64,000 bases of DNA. It comes from Strongylocentrotus purpuratus. Its lineage: Eukaryota; Echinodermata; Echinoidea; Camarodonta; Strongylocentrotidae. Below the pieces are notes generated by a model. That model saw only the letters and a list, made by a program, of their open reading frames with translations, made no database searches and was not told the DNA's origin. Both the position numbers and the translations under genes were made by a program. Shown here piece after piece: positions 38,891 to 49,401 of this stretch; positions within the stretch are counted from its first letter, which is position 1; each line of letters begins with the position of its first letter. The DNA lies in the NCBI RefSeq assembly GCF_000002235.5, contig NW_022145554.1, forward strand, positions 357,001-421,000. Reading direction: 5' to 3'.

Positions 38891-40419
38891 TGTGCTGATA
38901 TTATGTAAGTCTTGACAATAGACTACGGTTCTCAACATGGCTCATGAGATTGAATCATACTTACTTACTTACTTACTTACTTTAATCCATCGATGCTTGT
39001 AGGGCAATGCCTGTTCATCGATCATTGGGTTAAAAACATTTCCATCTCTCTTCGGGCGTAAGTCTTATCAAGTGAACATTTGTCTTTCATACATACATGT
39101 ATGTTTAAACTGGATAGTGATGTGTGTGCATGGAGCAGAATCAGTTCTCAATTTGAATTTCTCTCTCCTTCGGGGTCAAAGACGGTAGGTAGATTCTTCC
39201 AGTGTTTGTCTAGTCTGTTTTTGAAGGAGTTTACTGAAGGAGCTGAAACTACCTCTTCTGGTAGATCATTCCACGAGTCAACCACTCTGTGAGAGAAGAA
39301 GAATTTTCTCACATCCAGGCGTGTGAATGATTTTTCCAGCTTTAGTGAATGACCTCTTGTTCTTTCTCCTCTGTGAAGATGTAGGAATTCTGCACCAGCA
39401 TTGTATAAGTCATGCAAATACTTATAGACTTCGATCATGTCTCCTCTCCTTCTGCGATGGACAAGGGATGGCAACTTCAGTTTTCTCAGTCGTTGTGGGT
39501 AAGACAAGTTCTTCAGGCTTGGTACCATCTTAGTGGCTCTTCTCTGTACTGTTTCCAGTCTTCTCTGATCTCCTAGCCGATATGGTGACCATGCTGATTG
39601 ACTGTATTCCAGGATTGGTCTAATAAGTCCTTTGAAGAGAAGTTTAAGGGTTTCCTCATCAATAATTACAAAAGATCTGCGAATCAGACACAGTATCTTA
39701 TTAGCTTTGGAGACAACATTAGAGATCTGGTCCTTGAAGGAGAGTTTTGCATCAAGTAATACTCCAAGATCCCTTTCTACATCCACTTGTTTGAGGAAGA
39801 CCCTTACATCATTGTTCTCCATGTAGTAGCCGTGGCTTGATGGAGACTTGCCAATCTTCAACACAATGCATTTGTCAGGGTGGAATTTGAGCTGCCATTT
39901 CTTTGCCCATTCCTGCAATTTATCTAGGTCATTTTGCAGATTTTGAGCTTCAACCATGGAGTCGCATCTAGCATAGAGTTTAGTGTCATCTGCAAAAAGC
40001 TTGATTCCCGATCCAATTGAGTCGGGTAGATCATTGACATATATCAAGAACAGCAGGGGGCCGAGGACACTCCCTTGCGGGATTCCACTGATAACTGGTG
40101 ACCACTCTGATTGTTGTCCATTAACAACTACTCTCTGTTGTCTTCCGTTTAGGAATGCCTTTATCCATCTATGTATGTGACCTTGAATTCCGACAGCCTC
40201 AACCTTGAGCAGCAGGCGGCAATGTGGTACAGTGTCAAATGCTTTCATGAAGTCCATGTAAATAGCGTCAATGTTACCTCCATTTTCAAGGGCACTAGTC
40301 CAGTCATCAAGTACTTCTAATCATGACGCAGTTTGGTTCTAATAAAGACACCTGTAAACATTAACCTCCAAGCCTCCGTATCATGACTTCTACAGTAGAA
40401 CCATTACCAAAATATAATA
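38891..40419 (+). repeat. 5' LTR, split by the LINE insertion
   Basis: Left part 38891-38958 and right part 40325-40419, with AATCAT duplicated at the break (38953-38958 and 40319-40324). It begins TGTGCTGATA and ends AATATAATA, like the 3' LTR. Confidence 0.92.
38959..40318 (-). mobile_element. 5'-truncated CR1/Jockey-like LINE inside the LTR
   Basis: Read on the minus strand, an open frame enters at the truncated 5' end (40318) and runs to a stop at 39148. It encodes the reverse transcriptase from the DFMKAFDTVPH motif through IPQGSVLGPLLFLIYVNDL, the catalytic LFADDTK box, and the thumb and C-terminal tail SWNDLPEEVVSAPSVNSFK. That tail is typical of CR1/L2/Jockey-group LINEs. The endonuclease and the first reverse transcriptase motifs are missing. 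A 3' UTR of about 190 bp follows and ends in five to six GTAA units (38959-38980). The 6-bp duplication AATCAT flanks it. 5' truncation plus a 3' simple-repeat tail is the usual outcome of target-primed reverse transcription. Confidence 0.92.
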
Positions 40420-40693
40420 TGGTGTCAGGTCTTCCCGATCAAGGACAGATGTTGACTTCGAGGGAGGATAGAACCCAGGAATAAACAGGTGCAGGATTTC
40501 CATTTTTACGCCAGATTGAAGGGCTCAGTCCCGTGTGTGCAAACTGTGTGTATGTGGCTATGAGTGCGTACATGCGTCGGCATATTTTAACTCGGTGAAA
40601 TTGCTTGTCTCGTTAGTTTGACTAGGTTGTAAAGATACCACAATAGTAAATAAGAGGTTAAAGCATTGTTCAGAGAGAAACAAATAAGAAACC

Positions 40694-43600
40694 ATGGCAA
40701 CAAATCTAAGTCAACCACAGCCATTGGAGCTGACAGGAAACTTAGCAGAAAATTGGAAACGTTTCAAACAAAGATTTGAATTGTATAATGTGGCCAGTGG
40801 AATGTCAAAGACAGAAGAAAAAGCACAAACATCCATGCTCCTACATGTCATAGGGGAAGAAGCTCTTGACATTTACAATACATTCCAGTTTGAGGAAGAT
40901 ACCGGAGATGAGATGAAATTAGAGAAAGTGCTAAAGAAATTTGAGAACTATTGCATGCCAAAACGTAATGTAACATTTGAGAGACACAAATTTTTCACAC
41001 GGTCACAACACGAAAATGAAACAACAGATCAGTATGCAACTGAATTGCGCAATAGAGCTAAGTCTTGTGATTTTGGTGACTTAAAGGATAGCCTCATTCG
41101 TGATAGAATTATCTGTGGAATTGTGAACTCCATGGTCAGGGAACGCCTATTGAGGCAAGATGATTTGACGCTGGATAAGACGTTACAGTTGTGTCGTTCT
41201 GCTGAAACTACTCGAGCTCAGGCAAAAGAGCTGAGTTCCACGGATGAAGTCTCGGTTGATGCTCTTGGGAGTAGGAGAAAGTTGTTTCACGGTAATCAAA
41301 GACAAAATCCAAGGCAAAGTCTAGGTCAACAACAAACTCAAAGGCCATATCGAAGTCAAAATCAGACTCAAGGTCAGAAATCTAGAAATAGTTGCGGTCG
41401 TTGTGGAAACTGGCATGGTCAAAATGCATGCCCTGCTCAAGGTCAAATTTGCAAAAAGTGTGGTCTTGGAAATCATTTTGCGAAGTGTTGTAAAACTCCA
41501 ATGAGTAAAGTTATCAACGAGATGCAAAATCTCGAGGTCGAAGATGAGTTCATGGTTGATGTTGTAGAAACATTAGAGTCTCGTGATGAGTGGAAGGTCA
41601 AGCTAGTTGTCAATAGTAGGCCGGTTATTTTCAAGTTAGATACTGGTGCTCAGACAAACCTCCTTCCAGAATCAGTGTATCAGAGTTTGATTCCCAGGCC
41701 AAAGCTGCATCCAGCTAGAGTGAGATTGACAGGCTACAGTGGAGTAGTAATTCCAGTAAAGGGTCGTTGTTATGTACAAGTGGAGTACAAAGGTTTAACT
41801 CACAATATGGCTGTTCTAGTAACTCCTGGTGATCGTCAACCATTGTTAGGCTTACAAGCATGTGAGCAATTGAAGCTTGTAAAGAGAGTCTTGAATGTCA
41901 AAACAGAATCAAAGAATGTAATAGTAGATGACTATGAAGACGTGTTTGAAGGGTTAGGATGTGTTCCTGGAAAGCATCATATCACGCTAAAAGAAAATGC
42001 TCAACCTGTACAACATGCATGTCGAAAAATTCCATTTCCACTGCGAAATCAGCTCAAGGATGAGCTAGATAAAATGGAACGACTTAAAGTTATCACACCA
42101 GTGGATGAACCAAGTGATTGGGTGTCGTCGCTCGTGGTGGTGATGAAGAAAAACAATCAGCTTCGAGTATGTCTCGATCCAAGAGATCTAAATAGGTCCA
42201 TAAAAAGAGAGCACTACCAGCTACCATCAAGAGAGGAAATAACAGCACAGTTTGCAGGAGCTAAGTACTTCAGCAAATTAGATGCGTCCTCAGGTTTCTG
42301 GCAGATAGAGTTAGATGAGGAAAGCTCAAGGCTATGTACTTTCATAACGCCATTTGGGAGATACAGATTTCTCAGGTTACCATTTGGGGTCTGCAGTGCG
42401 CCAGAAGTGTTCCACAAGGTTGTGCATAATTTGTTCGCACACATACCTGGTGTCAACACAATGATGGATGACATAGTAGTATGGGGGTCAACCCAACAGG
42501 AACATGACACCAGACTGAAACAGGTCCTTGACATAGCTCAGAAAGCAAATCTGAAACTCAACAGAGACAAATGTGAGTTCAATGTGAGCCAAATGACATT
42601 CATTGGCGATGTGATCAGTGAACAAGGTGTTCAACCAGATCCAAAGAAGGTTGCAGCCATATTGAACATGGAAAGACCACAGAACAAGCAAGATGTTCAA
42701 AGGTTCTTAGGTATGGTTAACTACCAAGGAAAGTTCATACCAGATTTATCCACAAAGTCAGCCCCGCTGAGAAGTCTTCTTGAGAAAAGAAATGAGTGGA
42801 TGTGGCAAGATGCACAAGAAAAAGCTTGGTGTCAACTCAAGGAAGCTCTGACACAAGAACCAGTGCTCCATTTCTATGACAGCACAAAGCCGACGAAGCT
42901 ATCAGCTGATGCATCCAAGAATGGACTAGGTGCAGTGCTACTGCAACAACATGACCAGAATTGGTTCCCCATTGCTTATGCATCGAGAGCAATGACTGAT
43001 GCAGAAACTCGCTACGCGCAGATAGAAAAAGAACTGCTAGCGATGACGTCTGCATGTGAAAGATTTCACCAATACATACATGGACGACAGGTAGAAGTCG
43101 AAACAGATCATAAACCTCTTGTACCATTGTTCAAAAAATCACTCTGTGATTGTCCTCTTCGCATTCAACGCCTACTAATCCGAGTGCAGAGATACGATTT
43201 GAAAGTATCCTACACACCAGGAAAATACATGTACACCGCAGATGCATTGTCTAGAGCGGTAGATCCACAGGCAGACATGCAGGTCGAAAGAGAAGAAGAC
43301 ATCAGAATCTATGTAGACACAATAATGGAGACATTACCAGTCACATCAAACAGAAAAAGTCAGTTTGTAGATGAAACACAGAAAGACAAAACACTACAAG
43401 AATTGATAGGCATCATCAAAGATGGATGGCCTGAAACAAAACAACAATGTCCAGTAGCAATTAGAGCATACTGGAACATTAGAAATGAGCTGTCAGAAGC
43501 CGAAGGCTTAATCATGAAAGGCAGCAGGATCGTTGTACCAAGCACAATGAAAAAACAGATGTTGGATAAGATCCATGAAGGACATTTGGGCATAGAAAAA

Positions 43601-44644
43601 TGCAAGAGACGTGCAAGAGAAGTCTTGTATTGGCCCAGAATAAATCAAGACATAACAGAAATGGTACAAAATTGTAACTCATGCTTGATGTATAAACCAA
43701 AACAACAGACAGAAAGTCTGAAACCACACACGGTACCAAACAGACCGTGGGAAAAGATCGCTGCAGACTTGTTCACACTGAATAACAAAGATTACATGGT
43801 AATAGTAGATTACTATTCACAATTCATTGAAGTCTGTCCACTGTCAACAACAACAAGTAAAACAGTGATAACAAAAATGAAAGAAGTCTTTTCAAGACAA
43901 GGCACACCAAGTGAACTCGTGACGGATAATGGTCCGCAATTAGCTAGTAAAGAGTTCAAAAACTTTGCACAAGATTGGGACTTCTGCCACACAACAACAA
44001 GTCCGTATCATCCTCAGTCGAACGGACTAGCAGAGAATGCAGTGAAAATTGTGAAGAATCTCATCCGCAAATGCCAAGACAGTAGACAAGATGTCTACAG
44101 GGCACTACAAGTCTACAGAAGCTCACCACTAGAATGTGGAAAATCGCCAGCTGAACTCCTGTACAACAGGCGATTGAGATCAAACCTGCCCATGGTGGAC
44201 AAACTTCTTGATCCACAACACATCAATCCTCAACAGGTGAGGGAAAGGAAGGAAGGGCAGAAGGTAAAGCAGAAAGAGCGATATGATAAACATGCTCGAG
44301 ACCTACCAGAACTAAACATAGGTCAGACTGTAAGACTTCAAAACATGCACAACAATCGATGGTCACAAAGTGGCATCGTCAAAGTCAAACTGCCAAACAG
44401 ATCATATTTGGTAGAGACAGAGTATGGAGAGATTAGACGAAGAAACCGACGTCATCTCAGACCGGCACCCACACGAAGGGATGATCGGTTCCAACAGACA
44501 ACACAGACGGACAGCGATCCAGATGACGAGGATGTTAGCGAACCAACCCCTGAGCGTTCCGGCGTACCAGCCCAGCAAGCATCATCCTACATGACCACCA
44601 GAAGTGGACGAATAAGCAAACCGCCAAATCGAATGGACTTGTGA
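40694..44644 (+). CDS. gag-pol polyprotein of the Ty3/Mag-like element
   Basis: One uninterrupted frame of 1316 codons. Approximate order: a gag-like region (1-230), two CCHC-type zinc knuckles (CGRCGNWHGQNAC and CKKCGLGNHFAKC, 234-266), an aspartic protease (LDTGAQTN, about 315-322), and reverse transcriptase (FSKLDASSGFWQI near 525, LPFGVCSAP near 560, MMDDIVVWG near 590). Then RNase H (LSADASKNGLGAVLL near 735), an integrase zinc domain (HEGHLG...CNSCL, about 958-997), and the integrase core with VTDNGPQLAS near 1076 and NGLAENAVK near 1112. The C-terminal tail is polar and ends TRSGRISKPPNRMDL. Fusion of gag and pol in one frame is common in Mag-lineage elements. It is an element-encoded polyprotein, not a host gene. 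Confidence 0.95.
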   Translation: MATNLSQPQPLELTGNLAENWKRFKQRFELYNVASGMSKTEEKAQTSMLLHVIGEEALDIYNTFQFEEDTGDEMKLEKVLKKFENYCMPKRNVTFERHKFFTRSQHENETTDQYATELRNRAKSCDFGDLKDSLIRDRIICGIVNSMVRERLLRQDDLTLDKTLQLCRSAETTRAQAKELSSTDEVSVDALGSRRKLFHGNQRQNPRQSLGQQQTQRPYRSQNQTQGQKSRNSCGRCGNWHGQNACPAQGQICKKCGLGNHFAKCCKTPMSKVINEMQNLEVEDEFMVDVVETLESRDEWKVKLVVNSRPVIFKLDTGAQTNLLPESVYQSLIPRPKLHPARVRLTGYSGVVIPVKGRCYVQVEYKGLTHNMAVLVTPGDRQPLLGLQACEQLKLVKRVLNVKTESKNVIVDDYEDVFEGLGCVPGKHHITLKENAQPVQHACRKIPFPLRNQLKDELDKMERLKVITPVDEPSDWVSSLVVVMKKNNQLRVCLDPRDLNRSIKREHYQLPSREEITAQFAGAKYFSKLDASSGFWQIELDEESSRLCTFITPFGRYRFLRLPFGVCSAPEVFHKVVHNLFAHIPGVNTMMDDIVVWGSTQQEHDTRLKQVLDIAQKANLKLNRDKCEFNVSQMTFIGDVISEQGVQPDPKKVAAILNMERPQNKQDVQRFLGMVNYQGKFIPDLSTKSAPLRSLLEKRNEWMWQDAQEKAWCQLKEALTQEPVLHFYDSTKPTKLSADASKNGLGAVLLQQHDQNWFPIAYASRAMTDAETRYAQIEKELLAMTSACERFHQYIHGRQVEVETDHKPLVPLFKKSLCDCPLRIQRLLIRVQRYDLKVSYTPGKYMYTADALSRAVDPQADMQVEREEDIRIYVDTIMETLPVTSNRKSQFVDETQKDKTLQELIGIIKDGWPETKQQCPVAIRAYWNIRNELSEAEGLIMKGSRIVVPSTMKKQMLDKIHEGHLGIEKCKRRAREVLYWPRINQDITEMVQNCNSCLMYKPKQQTESLKPHTVPNRPWEKIAADLFTLNNKDYMVIVDYYSQFIEVCPLSTTTSKTVITKMKEVFSRQGTPSELVTDNGPQLASKEFKNFAQDWDFCHTTTSPYHPQSNGLAENAVKIVKNLIRKCQDSRQDVYRALQVYRSSPLECGKSPAELLYNRRLRSNLPMVDKLLDPQHINPQQVRERKEGQKVKQKERYDKHARDLPELNIGQTVRLQNMHNNRWSQSGIVKVKLPNRSYLVETEYGEIRRRNRRHLRPAPTRRDDRFQQTTQTDSDPDDEDVSEPTPERSGVPAQQASSYMTTRSGRISKPPNRMDL

Positions 44645-45187
44645 AATAATCACAAAAACAAATTGAACTATGAACAATGAAAAGCAAAAGGACTATATTA
44701 ACAAAAGCTGATAATATCAAGAAGAACTGAAAGTGAAAGTTACACTTTGCCTTTAAAAGGACATTATATTATATTGTTATGAATGTTTTAACATTAACTG
44801 TATATATGTTTTTTGTTATATCCACAGATACTTGGAAGATATCAAGATTGGATATCGTTAAGTTATGTTCAAGCTCAAGTTAAAGCTTAAGTGTGTTAAT
44901 CACTGGATTGAAAAGTTATTGGAAAGAAATAACATACAAAAGAAATGTTGCAAAATATTCTGAATGCATGGTCAAAGAAACAACTCACAAAATCATTTAT
45001 TTCTTGAAAAGTATTTGAAACAGATCAAAACAAACCCAACGCTCGCCATATATGCATTGTTTCCAGATTTGGAAAACATATTGAAACCAAAATTAATATC
45101 CAGCGATGTGTTCAAAAGTAAGTGTTAAAAATAATGTGTTATGTTATTTCTGTGGAAAAAGAATGTAACCCTTCTTAGAAAGGGAGA

Positions 45188-45350
45188 TGTGCTGATATTA
45201 TGTAAGTCTTGACAATAGACTACGGTTCTCAACATGGCTCATGAGATTGAATCATGACGCAGTTTGGTTCTAATAAAGACACCTGTAAACATTAACCTCC
45301 AAGCCTCCGTATCATGACTTCTACAGTAGAACCATTACCAAAATATAATA
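45188..45350 (+). repeat. 3' LTR, 163 bp
   Basis: Starts TGTGCTGATATTATG, contains a polyadenylation signal (AATAAA in TTCTAATAAAGAC) and ends AATATAATA. The target duplication CTAAC follows. Confidence 0.93.
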
Positions 45351-45384
45351 CTAACTTCCTCGAAATATAGTAATATTACTTAGT

Positions 45385-45554
45385 CAGGCACGTAGCCACG
45401 GGGGCACGGGGGGGGGGGCACGTGCCCCCCCCCCAAAAAAAAATCAAAGATCGGTTGAACTTTTTTAGACCCCTTTTTTTTACCTCGATCGATTACATGT
45501 ATGTGCCCCCCCCCCCCCCCTCCCCCCAAACATCAAACTCTGGCTAGGGGCCTG
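45385..45554. mobile_element. poly-G/poly-C-armed TIR MITE
   Basis: Left end CAGGCACGTAGCCACGGGG and right end TGGCTAGGGGCCTG are imperfect inverted repeats, with G/C tracts inside each end. A clear 8-bp target duplication was not seen. It inserted next to, not into, the LTR element. Confidence 0.55.
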
Positions 45555-46152
45555 CTTACAGTAGAATATAATGAGAGGGATAATAAAAATATATATTGAG
45601 TTTTTGGGAAAAATGATTTGTGATTATGTAACAACTTGAACGAAAACTTGCCTGTGGCTTTGTCTCAGTGAGTGTCAGTGAGTGAGCGCGTGGCCCTCAG
45701 TACCTCGCTCTATACGCCTAGCCCAGCGGCCCACGTTCGTGCTGGCGATCATCTCTTGTAGATATAAATCTGTATAATTTCCTCTCTTCATATTGCCTTT
45801 AGTTATATGTTAAAATACTCTTAAGTTATGCACCAGATCACACAATTTCACCTTGAAGAAAACAAAAAAAGAAAACAGAAAACAAAAAAAGCTCCACACC
45901 TCCCCTATATGAAAAAAAGCTCCATACCTCCCCTATATGAAAAAAATACAATTTATACTATAATGGTATCCATCCACATACATGTCCATCTTCTTCTTTT
46001 TTTACTAGAACTCAACTTTCTCTTTTTCTTTAACTCGAAGTCAAAGAAGAAATCTCAATGGCAATTCTAGTGCATTATTATTTTGTTTTAACCATTATTT
46101 ATAATGATCATGTAATATGGAATTACATTTTTCATTTAGGTGATGCACTAGG

Positions 46153-46690
46153 CTACTGAAATTTCTTTGTAAGGTTTCTCGTAAGTCCTTGCAGTATTAG
46201 ATGTTCACATTCAATAGTCGACGTTTCTGTTATCACCCCAAACCACTCACCATTCCCTTTCCTTTCATCTGCAGTTTTATCATCTATCTTTTTTGCTTCT
46301 CTCTCTGTGTCTTTGTACCCTCTTATCCGCAATAGTACCATCAATCTTTGTCCCAAGTGACCCCCCCCCCCCCACCCCCTTTCTCTCTGCACCTCTCACT
46401 CATATTTCCCTCTTTAATCTCTCGTCTCATAATCATGATTTGCCGTGCATAATTATGTTCGTGAATTATTAATGATCCTCCTCAAAATGCAGTCACGAAT
46501 ATCGTCTTGCTTATAACAGAACAACAAAATTACTCAAACCAATAGACAACAATAATAAGCAAATTTATAATAATAATCATTTAATGAATTCAAGGGAGAC
46601 TCTTGCTGTTGGAAACCAAAATAAGAATGAGGAAATCTCTTTAATCGTAAAAATGGTTTGATGAAGCAATATTATTGGAAAATGTTATGT
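46153..46690. repeat. local segmental duplication, copy 1, distal part
   Basis: From TTAGATGTTCACATTCAATA near 46197 onward this matches 51909-52370 with few differences (for example CAGTTTTATCATCTATC, CCTCTTATCCGCAATAGTAC and AGTCACGAATATCGTCTTGC in both). A 34-codon minus-strand frame, KKIDDKTADERKG...ECEHLIL, is open in both copies, but its upstream frame differs by a T-run length change. Coding status is doubtful. Confidence 0.85.
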
Positions 46691-46710
46691 TTATACTGCA
46701 TGACAAAGAG

Positions 46711-46949
46711 CAGGCACGTACGCAGGGGGGGGGGGGGGGGGGGGGGGTCGAACCCCCCTATAAACTTTTGTGTGTGTGTGTGTTTTGAAGGAAACCTCCC
46801 CCCTCAATTTTTTTTGGGACCAACCAAAAAATGTCCTCTTACCCCCCGCTTATTAAGCGGCTAGCCGAGTCGTTGCGAAATTTTCGGCGTGATTTTCAAA
46901 TTTTAACCCCCCCCCCCCCCCCTTCGAAAAAATCCTGCGTACGCGCCTG
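46711..46949. mobile_element. hAT-type MITE with poly-G/poly-C arms
   Basis: Left end CAGGCACGTACGCAGGGG and right end TCCTGCGTACGCGCCTG are inverted repeats around GTACGC. The flanks ACAAAGAG (46703-46710) and ACATAGAG (46950-46957) match at seven of eight bases, an 8-bp target duplication typical of hAT. G and C runs lie just inside the ends. Confidence 0.8.
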
Positions 46950-46957
46950 ACATAGAG

Positions 46958-48030
46958 CATGTAGATTTGACAACCGTGTTTTCAGCCCATAATTTTGGAA
47001 ACTTAGCATGAATATGGATTACATGTACATCGATTATAAACATGAAGGTACAATTCGAATACTCAATTCACCAAGGGTTAGATAAAGACACTTTTCACCA
47101 AAAAATAAAACAAAACAAAACAACAAGGAAATTAAATAAAACCCTTAACCTGTGCCCGATATTGTGGTCTATAAATATTCAAATGACTCGTATTTCCTTA
47201 GAATAAATCAATAGATAAAGGTAAACCAACGCTAGGTATTTTGTATAGACTTTAAGAAAGCATTCGATACTATTGATCATGAAGGACATTTACCACATTC
47301 GCCGCGTTAATGGAGTACTTTGATTTTAATAATGAATCCCATGTATAGAACAAAAGGGAGAGAACATTTATTGCTACGATTACCTAAATGCAGTACGACA
47401 CATCGAACTTTTTCAATTTCTTTCACTGGAGCAAAGCTGTGCAATAATTATTTGCCCATAAAAATAAGAAATGAATCATAAGGATCAAATAATATGATAT
47501 TAAGTCAAAATAAATGTTCCTGCTTAATATTATTGTTGAGTGTTAATATACATATACTTTAATATGAATTTGCATACCGTGTTAGAAACTCGGAAAACCA
47601 ATCCCGACTAGCACTCGTGCTAACTTTTGGTTCTCCCTTTAACAACATTTTAAGTTTTTAAGTTTCAAATATCCTTTATTTGAATCACTTATACACTATT
47701 GGAACTCTGTAAATTTCAGTTCACACTTTTATGTATCTTTAAGGAATCCAACCAAATCTCTACGCATTATTACGTTATGGCTAATTCACAGGTTTGATAT
47801 GTCATGATGTATGATTAATTTTGCACATAATTATTATGGTTCAACTATGGATATTTTCTTTTTATTGTAACTCATGTATGGATACGTATACGACATGAAC
47901 TGTTTAATTATTGTTATTTTGTTACCCACCTGAATACATTTGTAACATTGAGTTGTGTTGTGAATAAATTCAAATTTAAATTCAAATTCCCTGTGCTATT
48001 CAATATGAAGAAATATAAAATTATACATAA
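46958..48030 (+). mobile_element. LINE relic and flanking sequence absent from duplication copy 2
   Basis: A frame at about 47237-47288 reads VFCIDFKKAFDTIDHEG, a reverse transcriptase motif of CR1/L2-type LINEs; the surrounding frame is lost quickly. The stretch ends in an AAATTC-rich tail (47964-47989), possibly the LINE 3' end. The matching part of copy 2 (about 52380-52480) lacks it. So it was gained in copy 1 or lost from copy 2. Confidence 0.5.
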
Positions 48031-48559
48031 TATTCTTTGCTTCAGCTCGCGCTCGACTACAAGGTTTGTCATTCATGCTGTACATGTATTAGACATACAT
48101 AAGCTTACCCCGAATCATCATCATGCTTTGCCATTACCATCAGTGTTTTTAAAAATGTTTAGCCGAATCTTTAGAATAAGAAATCAATTAAAACGTTTAT
48201 ATTTACAAGTAATCCGTCCAGAAATGAGAAATTCATGCTGCTACACGGAGCCACGAATGTTATACAGTGCTTTCTGATTGATCGTCCTTGTTAGGGATAG
48301 GACACACTTTATGCAAAAACTTATCCCTTAGATGCATCTAGTTTGTTATATTTACTGCAGGGGGTTTTGTTCGAGGAGTGGGGGGTCAATTGGTTCTGTT
48401 GCCTTTTCTGGATATGTCAATTTTGGCAAATTATATTCCATCAACTGGTACGAATACGCTAATATTGTATTTGGTGATAATTATGTGGGTTACAATGCGA
48501 TAGGCAGTATACTCATCGCTTCATTTTCTTATGAAGTGTGAACAGTAGAACTAGAAAGG

Positions 48560-48769
48560 TCAATTAATATATTCATTGGTCGTAGACTCCCTGGACTCTC
48601 CGAAATATAGACCAGACTGATTAGCTCCTAAGTTTGTGCCAGCCTGTAACTCCATCACACCTCTATTAGCTGGTAGCTTTGCTGTCGATCCTAAATCGTA
48701 TTCAATCACAGGCAGGCCTTTTCTTAGTTGCTTTAATTTCCTGGCAAGCCCGTCAATCCCACTGATAAC
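48560..48769 (-). CDS. calponin/transgelin-type last coding exon (diverged, open frame)
   Basis: On the minus strand a 3' splice site (CACCAATAG) at 48771-48770 is followed by 69 codons and TGA. The C-terminal part, VMELQAGTNLGANQSGLYFG, corresponds to the calponin-family repeat (usual form IGLQ-GSNKGASQAG--FG). The N-terminal part aligns loosely with the VVNALFALGR segment that follows the CH domain in transgelin/Mp20-type proteins. Several usually fixed residues are changed. No CH-domain exons were found upstream on this strand before the second duplicate at 52 kb, so this may be a decaying fragment that happens to keep its frame. Calponin-family proteins bind actin and act in muscle and the cytoskeleton. 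Confidence 0.6.
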   Translation of the reverse strand, partial: VISGIDGLARKLKQLRKGLPVIEYDLGSTAKLPANRGVMELQAGTNLGANQSGLYFGESRESTTNEYIN

Positions 48770-48905
48770 CTATTGGTGACAAACAGAGAATGTGTTTAAG
48801 AAAAAGAGGACACTTGAAAAGAGATGCAAAGCTGGTAGGCTCCATCATCAGCACATCACTTCATACCAGTGGCGTAGACAGGTTCGTACACCTGGGGGGA
48901 TGACT

Positions 48906-49352
48906 CAGGGGCGGATCTAGCTTTTTGCTAAGGGGGGGGGTTGACCAAAATAATGACGATGCGGAGCATCGTCCACGAGCCGCGAAGCGGCGAGCCGATT
49001 TTTTTTGGGGTGTTTATTTGAACCCCGTAAGTGATGTTTTCCTGGCATCTATTAACACAATGGAGACCATAAAAAGCAGTGCATGTTAACGTCTTTTTAA
49101 ATCAAGTAACAGTTAAATACACAGTTATATCCAGAGTTATCATGTGTTTGGTTAAGTTACCAGATGAGTTGAATATCTTCTCACAATATTTGCACTTGAA
49201 AGGGTTTCTCTCCAGCGTGCGTTCTTTTTTCTTTCTTTTTTTCTTTTCTTTTTTTTTTTTTCCTTTTTTTTGTTTTGTTTGTTTTTTGGGCCGCCCAAGG
49301 GGGGGGGGGGTTAAACCCCCTAAACCCCCCCCCCCCCGTAGATCCGCGCCTG
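48906..49352. mobile_element. nested GGATC-ended TIR element
   Basis: Left end CAGGGGCGGATCTAGC and right end GTAGATCCGCGCCTG are inverted repeats, with G runs and C runs inside. The flanking 8-mers do not match, so the boundaries or the insertion history are uncertain. It replaces most of the inside of the host hAT element relative to the 61703 copy. Confidence 0.55.
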
Positions 49353-49359
49353 TTTAATC

Positions 49360-49401
49360 TTGTGGTTATCTTGTGGTTTCCAAACCACAAGATAACCACA
49401 A
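49360..49401. repeat. perfect 20-bp hairpin with 2-nt loop
   Basis: TTGTGGTTATCTTGTGGTTT, then CC, then its exact reverse complement ending CCACAA. The left arm itself repeats TTGTGGTT. It lies between the nested element and the shared hAT arm. Confidence 0.9.

Larger units (their letters stand above)
38891..45350 (+). mobile_element. Ty3/gypsy LTR retrotransposon, Mag-like (SURL-type), with a LINE inside its 5' LTR
   Basis: A complete-looking element flanked by the 5-bp duplication CTAAC (38886-38890 and 45351-45355). Order: 5' LTR (38891-40419, interrupted by the LINE 38959-40318), a primer-binding site from 40420 (TGGTGTCAGG, complementary to the 3' end expected of a leucine tRNA), one gag-pol frame 40694-44644, a polypurine tract (AGAAAGGGAGA, 45177-45187) and the 3' LTR 45188-45350. 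Without the LINE and its target duplication the 5' LTR is exactly 163 bp and looks identical to the 3' LTR. That indicates a recent insertion. Apart from the LINE it looks whole. Mag/SURL affinity is inferred from the single fused frame with two zinc knuckles and no chromodomain. Confidence 0.93.

Noticed and set aside
42214-43739. Minus-strand frames of 60-106 codons across the LTR element
   Set aside because: Antisense shadows of the gag-pol frame with no recognisable domains.
46197-46340. Minus-strand frame KKIDDKTADERKG...ECEHLIL conserved in both duplicate segments
   Set aside because: The two copies are so similar overall that frame conservation carries little weight; differences are mostly amino-acid changing and the upstream frame is disrupted by a T-run length change.
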